A stretch of 64,000 nucleotides of DNA from Flavobacteriaceae bacterium LSUCC0859 (lineage in GTDB: Bacteria; Bacteroidota; Bacteroidia; Flavobacteriales; Flavobacteriaceae), in contig JAKOGP010000002.1 in assembly GCA_022239325.1 (NCBI GenBank), forward strand, positions 282,862 through 346,861, written 5' to 3'. The notes below the pieces were generated by a model. It had not been told where the DNA came from and ran no database searches. It saw only the letters and a program-made list of their open reading frames with translations. Positions within the stretch are counted from its first letter, which is position 1. Each line of letters begins with the position of its first letter. The position numbers were made by a program, and so were the translations under genes. Positions 44,869-52,427 of this stretch are shown here, in pieces.

Positions 44869-45435
44869 AGCAAAAAAAGGTTTAAAGAGAAAAAATCTAA
44901 CGCTAACCTCAACAAACCGTTTGAAGATATCCCAGTAATTTTAAACGAAATAAAGACCTTCAACTTTAATCAATACCTGTGCTGTATTATGACTTTTAGT
45001 TGTCCTCTTAAACCTCATAGAGAAGTCAGAAAACTTACTTAAGGGGACTTCACAGCAGAATTGTCGTATATTAAACTTTCTCTAAGTAGAAACAAATCAG
45101 GTAGAAATAAAATCGTTAATGTGCCCTCTTACATTAAAGCATTGTTTAATAAGGGAGATAATAACCTAAACATATTTACAGGAACCACTTAAGCACTTAA
45201 CCCTGACTACTTTAAGTCCATTTGGCGCTATTTTAAGAAGGTTTCTAAGATACTTGAACAAGACCAAACGCTTTACTCTTTTAGGCATTCAGGAGCTATA
45301 GAAATCTACAAAAGAACAGGTTCACTTAGTAAACTACAAAAAGCTATGGGACATAGTTCTTTAGCTGTTAGTTTAACCAATTTAAGAGGTTTAGAGGTTA
45401 GTGAGTTGGAAGAAGGGGATATACAAAGAAGATAA
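44869..45435 (+). pseudogene. Decayed tyrosine recombinase (integrase), C-terminal two thirds
   Basis: One reading frame gives about 188 codons of recognisable phage-type integrase, from KPFEDIPVILNEIKTFNFN through CPLKPHREVRKLT, LSRNKSGRNKIVNVP and SFRHSGAIEIYKRTG to LQKAMGHSSLAVSLTNLRGLE. Two TAA stops break it (45040-45042 and 45190-45192). The catalytic tyrosine expected in the S-L-T-Y-L pattern is Asn (AAT, 45379-45381). The N-terminal third is missing; the frame begins after a stop at 44866. The gene cannot make a working enzyme. Confidence 0.85.
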
Positions 45436-45439
45436 TGAA

Positions 45440-46060
45440 TTAAAAAGACACCCCTAATCCAATATTTCCTATTGCAAAACCGTTAGAACCAATCCCAGGT
45501 ATTGCAGGAATCTCCTCAGAGAATGTTTCAGTTATGCCTCCAGAAGTTGCCGTGAAATTAAGTCTATCTGGAATTGTTCCTATTCCATATCCAGCTTCAA
45601 TTCTAAAATAAATTAAACCACCACTTTTAAAGCCTAACTTTAAATTAAGAGCATTAATATCTAAACTTGTGGTAGCAGAGCCTTTTAAGGAAACTCCATT
45701 GTCTTCAAATGTTAGGTCATTGAATGTAAATTCATTTGTTAATTTCCCACTCCCTGCTCCAACATATAGACCTTTTCCCTTATTACCAAAGTATATATTT
45801 AAACCGTACTCTAAATATTTTAAATCTGCTTGAGTATTTTCAACATCTAAACTAAAAGAACCATAATCTATAAATGGAGCTATATGGTTATTTAAAATTG
45901 GTAAAACAAACTCTCCATTAAGGGATAGGATATTGGGGACACCTGCTTTAACTCCAATAGAAAATGTTTTAGATTTTGAAATACTATCTGTAATTGAAAT
46001 GTCTTGAGCAGAAACGTATGCTGTTGATATTAATGAAAGTATAAGGAATATTTTTTTCAT
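45440..46060 (-). CDS. Predicted outer-membrane beta-barrel protein (206 aa)
   Basis: No named family is recognised. A signal peptide (MKKIFLILSLISTAYVSAQD) is followed by alternating amphipathic strands rich in Gly and aromatic residues, ending in IGNIGLGVSF; the terminal Phe is typical of outer-membrane barrels. The barrel is small (about eight strands). Its codon use looks more AT-rich than neighbouring core genes. It ends four bases from the integrase remnant and is probably cargo left by the lost element. Confidence 0.7.
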   Translation of the reverse strand: MKKIFLILSLISTAYVSAQDISITDSISKSKTFSIGVKAGVPNILSLNGEFVLPILNNHIAPFIDYGSFSLDVENTQADLKYLEYGLNIYFGNKGKGLYVGAGSGKLTNEFTFNDLTFEDNGVSLKGSATTSLDINALNLKLGFKSGGLIYFRIEAGYGIGTIPDRLNFTATSGGITETFSEEIPAIPGIGSNGFAIGNIGLGVSF

Positions 46061-46592
46061 AATTAAATAAGTGATTTTAATGTTTTAGTCTTTAATTATC
46101 TATTTATATAAAATAAAGATAATAGTTTTAAAATTAAATCAACATAAACAGCCCCCTTTACAGAGGCTGATTACAATTAACTAAAAGTGTCTTTATAAAG
46201 AATATAGGATTATTATATTAGGACTTCGCAAACCTAATCATCAATAGTTGAACTAAAAACACTAGTCTGCCGTTGTCGTTACGAGCATCCTTAAACATCT
46301 ATATTAGATTTAGTGGTTAAAGTATTAAGTAATTCAGACCTTAAAAAAACTACTTAAAGTAAGTCTGTTTTTAATGGCTAATTTGGATAGGTATTCCCTT
46401 CCTTTTTAGTGAACCTAATAACAATTACTTCTGTCATAATTGTGCCTTTATTTAAAAACAAAAAATGAGATAAGCTGTTATATTTCTGAATACAAATAGA
46501 GATTAATTAACTGTTATGTTGGTGTCAAATATTAACAGTTATTTGATACTTGAGAGATTTTTAGTTAAATTTTAAATGTAATTGATGTGCAC
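46061..46592. other. AT-rich gene-free stretch
   Basis: About 530 bases without a convincing open frame or protein remnant on either strand and without an exact -7 box facing a gene. It holds the interleaved inverted repeats at 46508-46549. It lies between the barrel gene and the tRNA terminator and is probably eroded DNA of a former insertion. Confidence 0.5.
46508..46549. repeat. Interleaved inverted repeats (pseudoknot-like)
   Basis: TAACTGTTA (46508-46516) is complementary to TAACAGTTA (46533-46541). GTGTCAAATA (46522-46531) is complementary to TATTTGATAC (46540-46549) with one G-T pair. The loop of the second hairpin contains the partner of the first arm, so the two structures either compete or form a pseudoknot. 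Confidence 0.45.
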
Positions 46593-46624
46593 AAAAAAAC
46601 CCTCACATTACTGTGAAGGTTTTG
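46593..46624 (-). terminator. Terminator downstream of tRNA-Ala
   Basis: A 12-bp stem with one mismatch (AAAACCCTCACA / TGTGAAGGTTTT) and loop TTAC. On the minus strand a T run follows, suited to ending the tRNA transcript. Confidence 0.8.
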
Positions 46625-46656
46625 TTTTTAAAGGCTTTTAGGCATTTTGCGTTAAG

Positions 46657-46730
46657 TGGAGAATAGCGGATTCGAACCGCTGACCTCTTGCCTGCCAGGC
46701 AAGCGCTCTAGCCAACTGAGCTAATCCCCC
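46657..46730 (-). tRNA. tRNA-Ala (anticodon GGC)
   Basis: Read on the minus strand, a 74-nt cloverleaf: acceptor GGGGGAT/ATTCTCC with two G-U pairs, D stem GCTC/GAGC, anticodon stem CTTGC/GCAAG with loop CTGGCAG (anticodon GGC, codons GCC and GCU), and T stem AGCGG/CCGCT with loop TTCGAAT. Discriminator base A; CCA is not encoded. It lies at the edge of the integrase scar, and tRNA 3' ends are usual integration sites. Confidence 0.97.
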
Positions 46731-46793
46731 TAAAGCGCAGCAAAGAAACTACTTTTTTTTATAAACTACAATGAAAAAAGCAGCCCCTATGAA

Positions 46794-47591
46794 TTAATCC
46801 TTTTTAACGCTTAGCACCAATACAGGGATAGAGACATGAAACTCAGATTTTAGAATGGTGCTTTTTTCCCATAGATTGACAAAAAACCCTCGTTTTCTTC
46901 TAAAAACACATAATAAATCGGGTTTTTGACTTCTAAAATGCTCTAAAACGCCCAAATAGGTAGTAGCGTTGTCGCTCATGTTTAGCTGCGAACTAATGTC
47001 CATAAGGGCTGTGTTTATTTTTAAATCTTCGTCTGTATAGCCTGGAGTTTTCACCAATAACAAAGAGATTTTAGCCTTAAACTTCTTTTGAATCTCAATA
47101 AGTGGGTTTAAAATCCTGCTGCGTTTTAATACCCCAGACTTAAAAGCTGTCAAAATGTTTTTAAAAGGGCTATACTGGGTGCCAATAGGGACAATAAGTG
47201 TAGGCACATTGGTTCTTTTTATAATACTTCCAGAAGTTGGACCTAAATAGTACACGTCTTTAATGTCATTGGTTCTAGGGGCCATAATAATGAGGTCTAT
47301 CCCCAATTCTTTATCAATGGCTTTAATACCCTCTACCACACTACCATTGTAAGTAGCTATTTTAATAGAAATACCCTTGGCGTCTACCTGAGAAATCACC
47401 TCTTGCAAATGGGCCTTACTTTGGGCTGCTACTTTTTCAGAAATATTAACTAAGGTTCCTGGGGCAGAAGGAGCGTTAAACGCTTCCATCACTAAAATTT
47501 GTGATTGAAAATCTAAAGCAAAATCTACTGCGTATTGCAGCAACTTATGAATTTCTGAACTGGTGCCAATAGGGACAAGAATATGTTTCAT
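46794..47591 (-). CDS. Universal stress protein (tandem UspA domains)
   Basis: A 265-residue soluble protein with two UspA-like domains; the first starts MKHILVPIGTSSEIHKLL and has the ATP-loop region GSIIKRTNVPTLIVP, the second is more divergent. The ATG ending at 47591 is chosen because it begins the first beta strand; a longer frame reaches 47717 but would overlap the divergent acetyltransferase. UspA proteins support stress survival; precise function is unknown. Confidence 0.82.
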   Translation of the reverse strand: MKHILVPIGTSSEIHKLLQYAVDFALDFQSQILVMEAFNAPSAPGTLVNISEKVAAQSKAHLQEVISQVDAKGISIKIATYNGSVVEGIKAIDKELGIDLIIMAPRTNDIKDVYYLGPTSGSIIKRTNVPTLIVPIGTQYSPFKNILTAFKSGVLKRSRILNPLIEIQKKFKAKISLLLVKTPGYTDEDLKINTALMDISSQLNMSDNATTYLGVLEHFRSQKPDLLCVFRRKRGFFVNLWEKSTILKSEFHVSIPVLVLSVKKD

Positions 47592-47615
47592 CTGAAGGGT
47601 ATTGTTTAGGTTGTT

Positions 47616-47649
47616 TTTGTTAATCTCATATGAATATACTATAAATTTG
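47616..47649 (+). promoter_or_regulatory. Promoter of the acetyltransferase-MATE unit
   Basis: A -33 TTTG (47616-47619) and an exact -7 box TAAATTTG (47642-47649) are 22 bases apart, within the usual range. The ATG lies 18 bases downstream. Confidence 0.65.
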
Positions 47650-47667
47650 TGATTTAAAATACCCTCA

Positions 47668-48168
47668 ATGATTAGAGCCGCCAAATCAGAAGACCTCCCC
47701 CATATTTTAAAAATCACTCAAGCCTGTGCCAGAGATATGATTTCTAAAAACATCTTTCAATGGAATGAGAACTACCCAAACCTAGCCGCTTTCCAAAAAG
47801 ACTTAGACAGAGAAGAATTATTTGTTTATGAAGTGCAAGAGAAAATTTTAGGTGCGGTGGTGGTTAGTGATTTTATGGACGCTGTCTATGAGCCCATGAA
47901 GTGGAAAGCGCCCACAGGAAAAAACATCTACATACACAGGCTTTGTGTGCACCCCAACCACCAAGGTAAAGGGCTGGCTCAAAAACTCATGGGTTTTGCA
48001 GAGACCAAAGCGCAACAAGAAGGCTATGCCTCCGTGCGGCTAGACACCTTTAGCCTAAATAAAAGAAATGTGGCTTTCTACACCAAAAGAGGCTATACCC
48101 AATTGGGAGACGTTTATTTCCCCGTTAAAAGCAAAGCCCCTTTTCACTGTTTTGAGCTGCTTTTATAA
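47668..48168 (+). CDS. GNAT-family N-acetyltransferase
   Basis: Transfers an acetyl group from acetyl-CoA to an amine; acceptor unknown. The 166-residue protein has the GNAT acetyl-CoA loop in YIHRLCVHPNHQGKGLAQKL (Q-x-x-G-x-G/A) and the closing NVAFYTKRGY. It is divergent from the stress protein and is followed after 30 bases by the MATE gene. Confidence 0.85.
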   Translation: MIRAAKSEDLPHILKITQACARDMISKNIFQWNENYPNLAAFQKDLDREELFVYEVQEKILGAVVVSDFMDAVYEPMKWKAPTGKNIYIHRLCVHPNHQGKGLAQKLMGFAETKAQQEGYASVRLDTFSLNKRNVAFYTKRGYTQLGDVYFPVKSKAPFHCFELLL

Positions 48169-48198
48169 GACTGCCTAAATTCCCATATCTAATTTCAT

Positions 48199-49542
48199 AT
48201 GACCCCTACAAGCAACGCTTTAAAACAAATTCACAAACTGGCTATACCTGCTACCATTGCGGGAGTGGCAGAGCCATTTTTGTCTTTAACAGACACGGCT
48301 ATTGTAGGGAATATTCCTGAAAAAGGAGCCATGGCCTTAGCAGCCGTAGGTGTTGTGGGTTCCTTTCTTTCTATGTTGGTTTGGGTGCTGGGCCAAACCC
48401 AAAGTGCCATCTCTTCTTTGGTCTCCCAATATCTAGGGAAAAATAGGTTAGAAGAGATTAAGGCCCTGCCCATTCAGGCTATGTACGTAAATGTGAGCAT
48501 TAGTTTGGTCATCTTAGTGGTGAGCCTCCTTTTTAAAACTCAGATATTTAGTCTCATGAATGCCAGCGGCCCCTTATTAGAGCTGTCTGAGGAATACTTT
48601 TCTATCAGAATTTGGGGCTTCCCACTCACCTTGTTAACCTTTGGTGTTTTTGGAGTGTTTAGAGGGTTACAAAATACCCTTTGGCCTATGGCTATTGCCC
48701 TTATAGGAGCTTTTTTAAATGTAGGGCTAGACTTTATTCTGGTCTATGGCATAGAGGGGTTCTTAGTACCCATGGGCCTAAGTGGCGCAGCCTGGGCCAG
48801 CTTAATCTCACAAATAGTGATGGCCACAATAGCCATGGCTTTGCTATACAAAAAAACCGATTTTCCAGTATGGGTCCGAGGACCCATACATCCAGAACTA
48901 AAAAATATTGTGGGCATGAGTGCCAACTTATTTGTGAGATCGCTGGCCCTAAATACAGCGCTTATCTTGTCTGTGAGAACAGCCACCTCTATGGGAACCA
49001 TCTATATTGGCGCCCATACCATCTTACTGAACCTCTGGTTGTTCTCTGCCTTTTTCATAGATGGTTATGGCACTGCCGGGAGTAGTATTGGCGGGAAACT
49101 ACTTGGAAGTAAGTCCTATAAAGAGCTTTGGGAGCTGGCAAAAAAAATTGGGCGCTTTGGATTTATCATTGGCCTAGGTCTGGCAGGGGTAGGCTTTTTG
49201 TTTTACAAGAAAATAGGTGGGGTTTTCTCAGAAGATCCAGAAACCATTGGTGTTTTTATCTCCGTGTTTTATCTCCTTCTCCTCTCCCTACCGCTCAACG
49301 GAATTGCCTTTGTATTGGACGGGCTTTTTAAAGGGCTGGGGGAGATGAAGTTTCTCAGAAATGTACTGCTGTTGGCCACTTTTGTAGTCTTTGTCCCCTG
49401 TCTTTTATGGAGCCAGTATTTGGAGCTTGGTCTTACAGGCATTTGGATAGCATTTGCCCTATGGATGCTCACCAGAGGTGTCGCGCTCCTTCTGAAATTC
49501 AGAAGAAAATTTTTGCCCCTACTCCAAAACACTTACTTTTAA
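48199..49542 (+). CDS. MATE-family efflux transporter (DinF-like)
   Basis: A 447-residue inner-membrane protein with about 12 hydrophobic segments in two halves. The N-terminal half has AEPFLSLTDTAIVGNI, the conserved DinF/MATE segment that holds the cation-site Asp. These transporters export drugs or metabolites using Na+ or H+. It lies between the acetyltransferase and the enoyl-CoA hydratase-like gene, 12 bases before the latter, so the genes are likely co-transcribed. Confidence 0.9.
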   Translation: MTPTSNALKQIHKLAIPATIAGVAEPFLSLTDTAIVGNIPEKGAMALAAVGVVGSFLSMLVWVLGQTQSAISSLVSQYLGKNRLEEIKALPIQAMYVNVSISLVILVVSLLFKTQIFSLMNASGPLLELSEEYFSIRIWGFPLTLLTFGVFGVFRGLQNTLWPMAIALIGAFLNVGLDFILVYGIEGFLVPMGLSGAAWASLISQIVMATIAMALLYKKTDFPVWVRGPIHPELKNIVGMSANLFVRSLALNTALILSVRTATSMGTIYIGAHTILLNLWLFSAFFIDGYGTAGSSIGGKLLGSKSYKELWELAKKIGRFGFIIGLGLAGVGFLFYKKIGGVFSEDPETIGVFISVFYLLLLSLPLNGIAFVLDGLFKGLGEMKFLRNVLLLATFVVFVPCLLWSQYLELGLTGIWIAFALWMLTRGVALLLKFRRKFLPLLQNTYF

Positions 49543-49554
49543 TAAATTTTACAC

Positions 49555-50307
49555 ATGTCCGGTACCTCGCAACTAGAAATTGAAGGGCACATAGCCAAAC
49601 TAAGCTTTTACAGCCCAGCCAGCAATGCCTGTGACCCCAATTTATTAGATAGCTTAGTAGATGCTTTTAAGCAGCTGAGTTCAGATAAAGACATCAAAGT
49701 AATACTTTTCTCTTCTCAAGGAACAGGCGCCTTTTGTGCAGGGGCCTCCATAAAGCATTTAGGGGCTTTAACAGATATACGTACTGCCACAGCTTTTTTT
49801 AATGGATTTGGTAGGCTTATATTGGCCATGAAAAGTTGTGAAAAAATCATCATAACCCAGGTACAAGGAAAATCAGTTGGAGGAGGGCTTGGCATTATTG
49901 CAGCTAGTGATTATGTGTTGGCCAGCCCAAAAGCAGGGCTCAAATTATCAGAACTTAACATTGGCATTGGACCATTGGTTATTGCACCCGCTCTAATTAG
50001 AAAAATGGGCGTCACAGCTTTCACCAACCTATGCTTGCAGCCTACACAATGGCAAGACGCCAATTGGGGTTTGCAAAACGGACTCTTTAACCAGATGGTG
50101 TCTGAACCAGAAAACCTAAGAGCGCAGGCGCTAGAAAAAGCTGCGGCTTACAAAGACTACGATACACAGGCCCTAAAAGAAATTAAAGAAGTTTTATGGC
50201 AAGGCACTACACATTGGGAAAAATTACTTGCCGAAAACGCAGCTAAAACAGCAGCACTTTCTATTATGCCAACGGCACAAGCCGCCTTTAAAAAATTTAA
50301 TAGCTAA
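49555..50307 (+). CDS. Enoyl-CoA hydratase/isomerase family protein
   Basis: A 250-residue crotonase-fold protein. The oxyanion-hole segments are GAFCAGASIKHLG (about residue 60) and GKSVGGGLGIIAASDY (about 104). A Glu is present in LKLSELNIGIGP, near the site of the catalytic acids. Substrate is not clear; methylglutaconyl-CoA hydratase-like enzymes are possible. It starts 12 bases after the MATE gene and is followed immediately by a 33-residue membrane peptide gene. Confidence 0.83.
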   Translation: MSGTSQLEIEGHIAKLSFYSPASNACDPNLLDSLVDAFKQLSSDKDIKVILFSSQGTGAFCAGASIKHLGALTDIRTATAFFNGFGRLILAMKSCEKIIITQVQGKSVGGGLGIIAASDYVLASPKAGLKLSELNIGIGPLVIAPALIRKMGVTAFTNLCLQPTQWQDANWGLQNGLFNQMVSEPENLRAQALEKAAAYKDYDTQALKEIKEVLWQGTTHWEKLLAENAAKTAALSIMPTAQAAFKKFNS

Positions 50308-50308
50308 T

Positions 50309-50410
50309 ATGTTTAATCAAAATTTTCTTTTTGCCCTCTTAGCCCTATTGGTAGGGATTATCTATTTCTTTAACAAGTTTAGAAATAACAAAAAGTTCAA
50401 GAGAAAGTAA
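50309..50410 (+). CDS. 33-residue single-pass membrane peptide
   Basis: The ATG at 50309 lies one base after the stop of the previous gene (TAATATG), and the frame runs to TAA at 50408-50410. The peptide has one hydrophobic helix (FLFALLALLVGIIYFF) and a strongly basic tail (NKFRNNKKFKRK), so the tail should face the cytoplasm. Translation coupling and the clear helix plus basic tail support a real gene; there is no known function. Confidence 0.55.
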   Translation: MFNQNFLFALLALLVGIIYFFNKFRNNKKFKRK

Positions 50411-51052
50411 TTAGGAGGTCTTTAACCAACCCGTAATACTCAGGCGGTCTCTATGTGCTACCAACACTTCGTGAGGTATTTTTTGGCTCTCAAAAATAAC
50501 CATCCGGCCGGCTACAGGCGTAACAGAGATTGTTTTTTCTCCATCTGCCCCAGCTACATATAAAGCCAAAGCGCCGCCATCTGCGTTAGACCAATCTTCC
50601 TCATTGAGATAGAGGGCTATAGAGAGTTTTCTCCTATCGTCATTTTGAAAGGCATCTATATGTCTTTTATAGCCTGTCCCAGGCGGATATAAGGCATAGT
50701 GAAACTCCTTCTCTAGCAAGCCCAAAAAGCAGGTCCGGTTCAGATAGGCTACCAAACTATTAATCTTCGAAAAAAATAAGGCAGTAGCAGTATTATGAAG
50801 CTGCTCGTCTATCCATAAAATATAATCTCCGCGAATACCTACCGCTATTAATTCATTGGTTCTATTGCCAATGGCCGCCTTTTTAAATCGGTTTTCTTCA
50901 AAATGAGTTCGTAAAGAATTCCGCAGAAGTGACACGGTTTCTTCGTCAAAAAAATGATCTACCACACTGTAGCCTTGGACCAATAAATCAGAAATAATAG
51001 ACTCAAACCCTGGGTTGGGTTCAAAGTCTATTGGTGGAAAAATAGCCGCCAC
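50411..51052 (-). CDS. 2OG-Fe(II) oxygenase (prolyl 4-hydroxylase-like)
   Basis: A 213-residue oxygenase of the 2-oxoglutarate/Fe(II) superfamily. The iron ligands are His and Asp in KRHIDAFQ and the distal His in KIPHEVL; the 2-oxoglutarate-binding Arg follows in HRDRLSITGW. GGALALYV lies between them, as in bacterial prolyl-hydroxylase-like proteins. The target is unknown; some relatives hydroxylate ribosomal proteins or EF-Tu. It is convergent with the 33-residue gene with no spacing at all. Confidence 0.85.
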   Translation of the reverse strand: MAAIFPPIDFEPNPGFESIISDLLVQGYSVVDHFFDEETVSLLRNSLRTHFEENRFKKAAIGNRTNELIAVGIRGDYILWIDEQLHNTATALFFSKINSLVAYLNRTCFLGLLEKEFHYALYPPGTGYKRHIDAFQNDDRRKLSIALYLNEEDWSNADGGALALYVAGADGEKTISVTPVAGRMVIFESQKIPHEVLVAHRDRLSITGWLKTS

Positions 51053-51112
51053 AAAGAATTTTTAAAATGCCGATAAATGTAGTTCATTCTAAGATTGGTT
51101 TTGCAAAAAGAA

Positions 51113-51120
51113 TACCTTTG
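51113..51120 (+). promoter_or_regulatory. -7 promoter box of queD-lpxH
   Basis: TACCTTTG, an exact TAnnTTTG match, 17 bases before the queD ATG. Confidence 0.55.
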
Positions 51121-51137
51121 CATAAGAATTATTTTCT

Positions 51138-51587
51138 ATGAGTCAGATTAGGATTACCAAGCAATTTAGTTTTGAAACCGGCCATGCCCTTTTTGGGTAT
51201 GACGGTAAGTGTAGAAATGTCCATGGGCACAGTTATAAATTATCTGTTACTGTCATTGGACAACCCATTACAGAGGTGGGTGCTGTTAAATTGGGGATGG
51301 TTATAGATTTTAGCGACCTAAAAAAAATTGTAAAAGAGGAAGTGGTAGACGTATTTGACCACGCTACGGTGTTTAATAAAAACACTCCACATATAGAATT
51401 GGCCAAAGAACTCATGGACAGGGGGCATTCTGTTATTTTAGCAGACTACCAACCTACCAGCGAAAACATGGTCATAGATTTTGCTGCTAAAATTACCGCG
51501 CGTTTACCAAAAAACATCCGACTTTTTTCTTTGAAACTTCAGGAGACGGAAAGCTCCTTTGCAGAGTGGTTTGCCTCAGATAACTAA
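51138..51587 (+). CDS. queD: 6-carboxy-5,6,7,8-tetrahydropterin synthase
   Basis: Second step of queuosine precursor synthesis: converts dihydroneopterin triphosphate to 6-carboxytetrahydropterin. The 149 residues hold the zinc ligands in FETGHALF and NVHGHSY and the catalytic Cys in GKCRNVHGH. A C-terminal Glu in LQETESSF binds the pterin. No queC or queE is adjacent; lpxH follows by 21 bases. Confidence 0.93.
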   Translation: MSQIRITKQFSFETGHALFGYDGKCRNVHGHSYKLSVTVIGQPITEVGAVKLGMVIDFSDLKKIVKEEVVDVFDHATVFNKNTPHIELAKELMDRGHSVILADYQPTSENMVIDFAAKITARLPKNIRLFSLKLQETESSFAEWFASDN

Positions 51588-51608
51588 GGTTTGTTATCTT
51601 TACCGGGA

Positions 51609-52388
51609 ATGAATGAAGACATTACATTAGCCTCTGGGCAAAAAATATACTTTGCCAGCGACAACCATTTGGGCGCACCAGACCCGCAAAAAAGCAGGCC
51701 CAGGGAGCTGCATTTTGTGGCCTGGTTAGAGGGTGTTCGAAAAGACGCTGCCGCTATTTTTCTTCTTGGAGACCTCTTTGACTTCTGGTTTGAATACAAA
51801 AGAGTGGTACCTAAAGGCTTCACCAGAACCCTAGGGAAATTGGCAGAAATAGCAGACTCTGGTATCCCTATCTATTATTTTGTAGGCAACCACGACCTAT
51901 GGATGCATGGGTATTTTGAAGCAGAATTAGGGATTAGCGTGTTTCACAAGCCCCAATACTTTAATATAGAGGGAAAGACGTTTTTAATAGGTCATGGAGA
52001 CGGTCTAGGCCCTGGAGATAAAGGGTATAAGAGAATGAAGAAAGTATTTACTAACCCCTTTTCCAAGTGGTTGTATCGCTGGCTACATCCAGATATAGGC
52101 GTAAAACTTGCCCAATATTTATCCATTAAAAACAAGCTCATTTCAGGAGCGGAAGATGTGGTTTTTTTAGGAGAAGATCAGGAATGGCTAGTACAATACG
52201 CCAAAAAGAAATTAGAAAGCAAAGACATAGATTTTTTTGTGTTTGGACACAGACACCTCCCCCTACATATAGCCCTTTCCCAAAAGGCTAGCTATCTCAA
52301 TACAGGAGACTGGATTAGTTACTATAGTTTTGGAGAATTTGACGGCCAAAAACTTCATTTAAAATACTTTCCCTTAGAGCGCGAATAA
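51609..52388 (+). CDS. lpxH: UDP-2,3-diacylglucosamine diphosphatase
   Basis: Hydrolyses UDP-2,3-diacylglucosamine to lipid X in lipid A synthesis, at the inner face of the membrane. The 259-residue calcineurin-like enzyme has its metal motifs in order: SDNHLG, LGDLFDFW, VGNHDLW, HGDGLGPGDKGYK and FGHRH. The start is set at ATG 51609 (MNEDITL), just before the first strand; a TTG six codons earlier is unlikely. A 16-base imperfect tandem repeat spans its stop codon. Confidence 0.9.
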   Translation: MNEDITLASGQKIYFASDNHLGAPDPQKSRPRELHFVAWLEGVRKDAAAIFLLGDLFDFWFEYKRVVPKGFTRTLGKLAEIADSGIPIYYFVGNHDLWMHGYFEAELGISVFHKPQYFNIEGKTFLIGHGDGLGPGDKGYKRMKKVFTNPFSKWLYRWLHPDIGVKLAQYLSIKNKLISGAEDVVFLGEDQEWLVQYAKKKLESKDIDFFVFGHRHLPLHIALSQKASYLNTGDWISYYSFGEFDGQKLHLKYFPLERE

Positions 52389-52427
52389 CTTAGAGCGCAA
52401 ATATCAAGGAGTGTTTAAGGAGAACTC

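Noticed and set aside
47592-47717. 42-residue N-terminal extension of the universal stress protein
   Set aside because: It would overlap the promoter and start of the divergent acetyltransferase; MKHILVPIG is the normal start.
48681-49085. A 134-codon alternative frame inside the MATE gene
   Set aside because: The MATE frame has clear membrane segments and family motifs over the whole region; the other frame has no recognisable feature.
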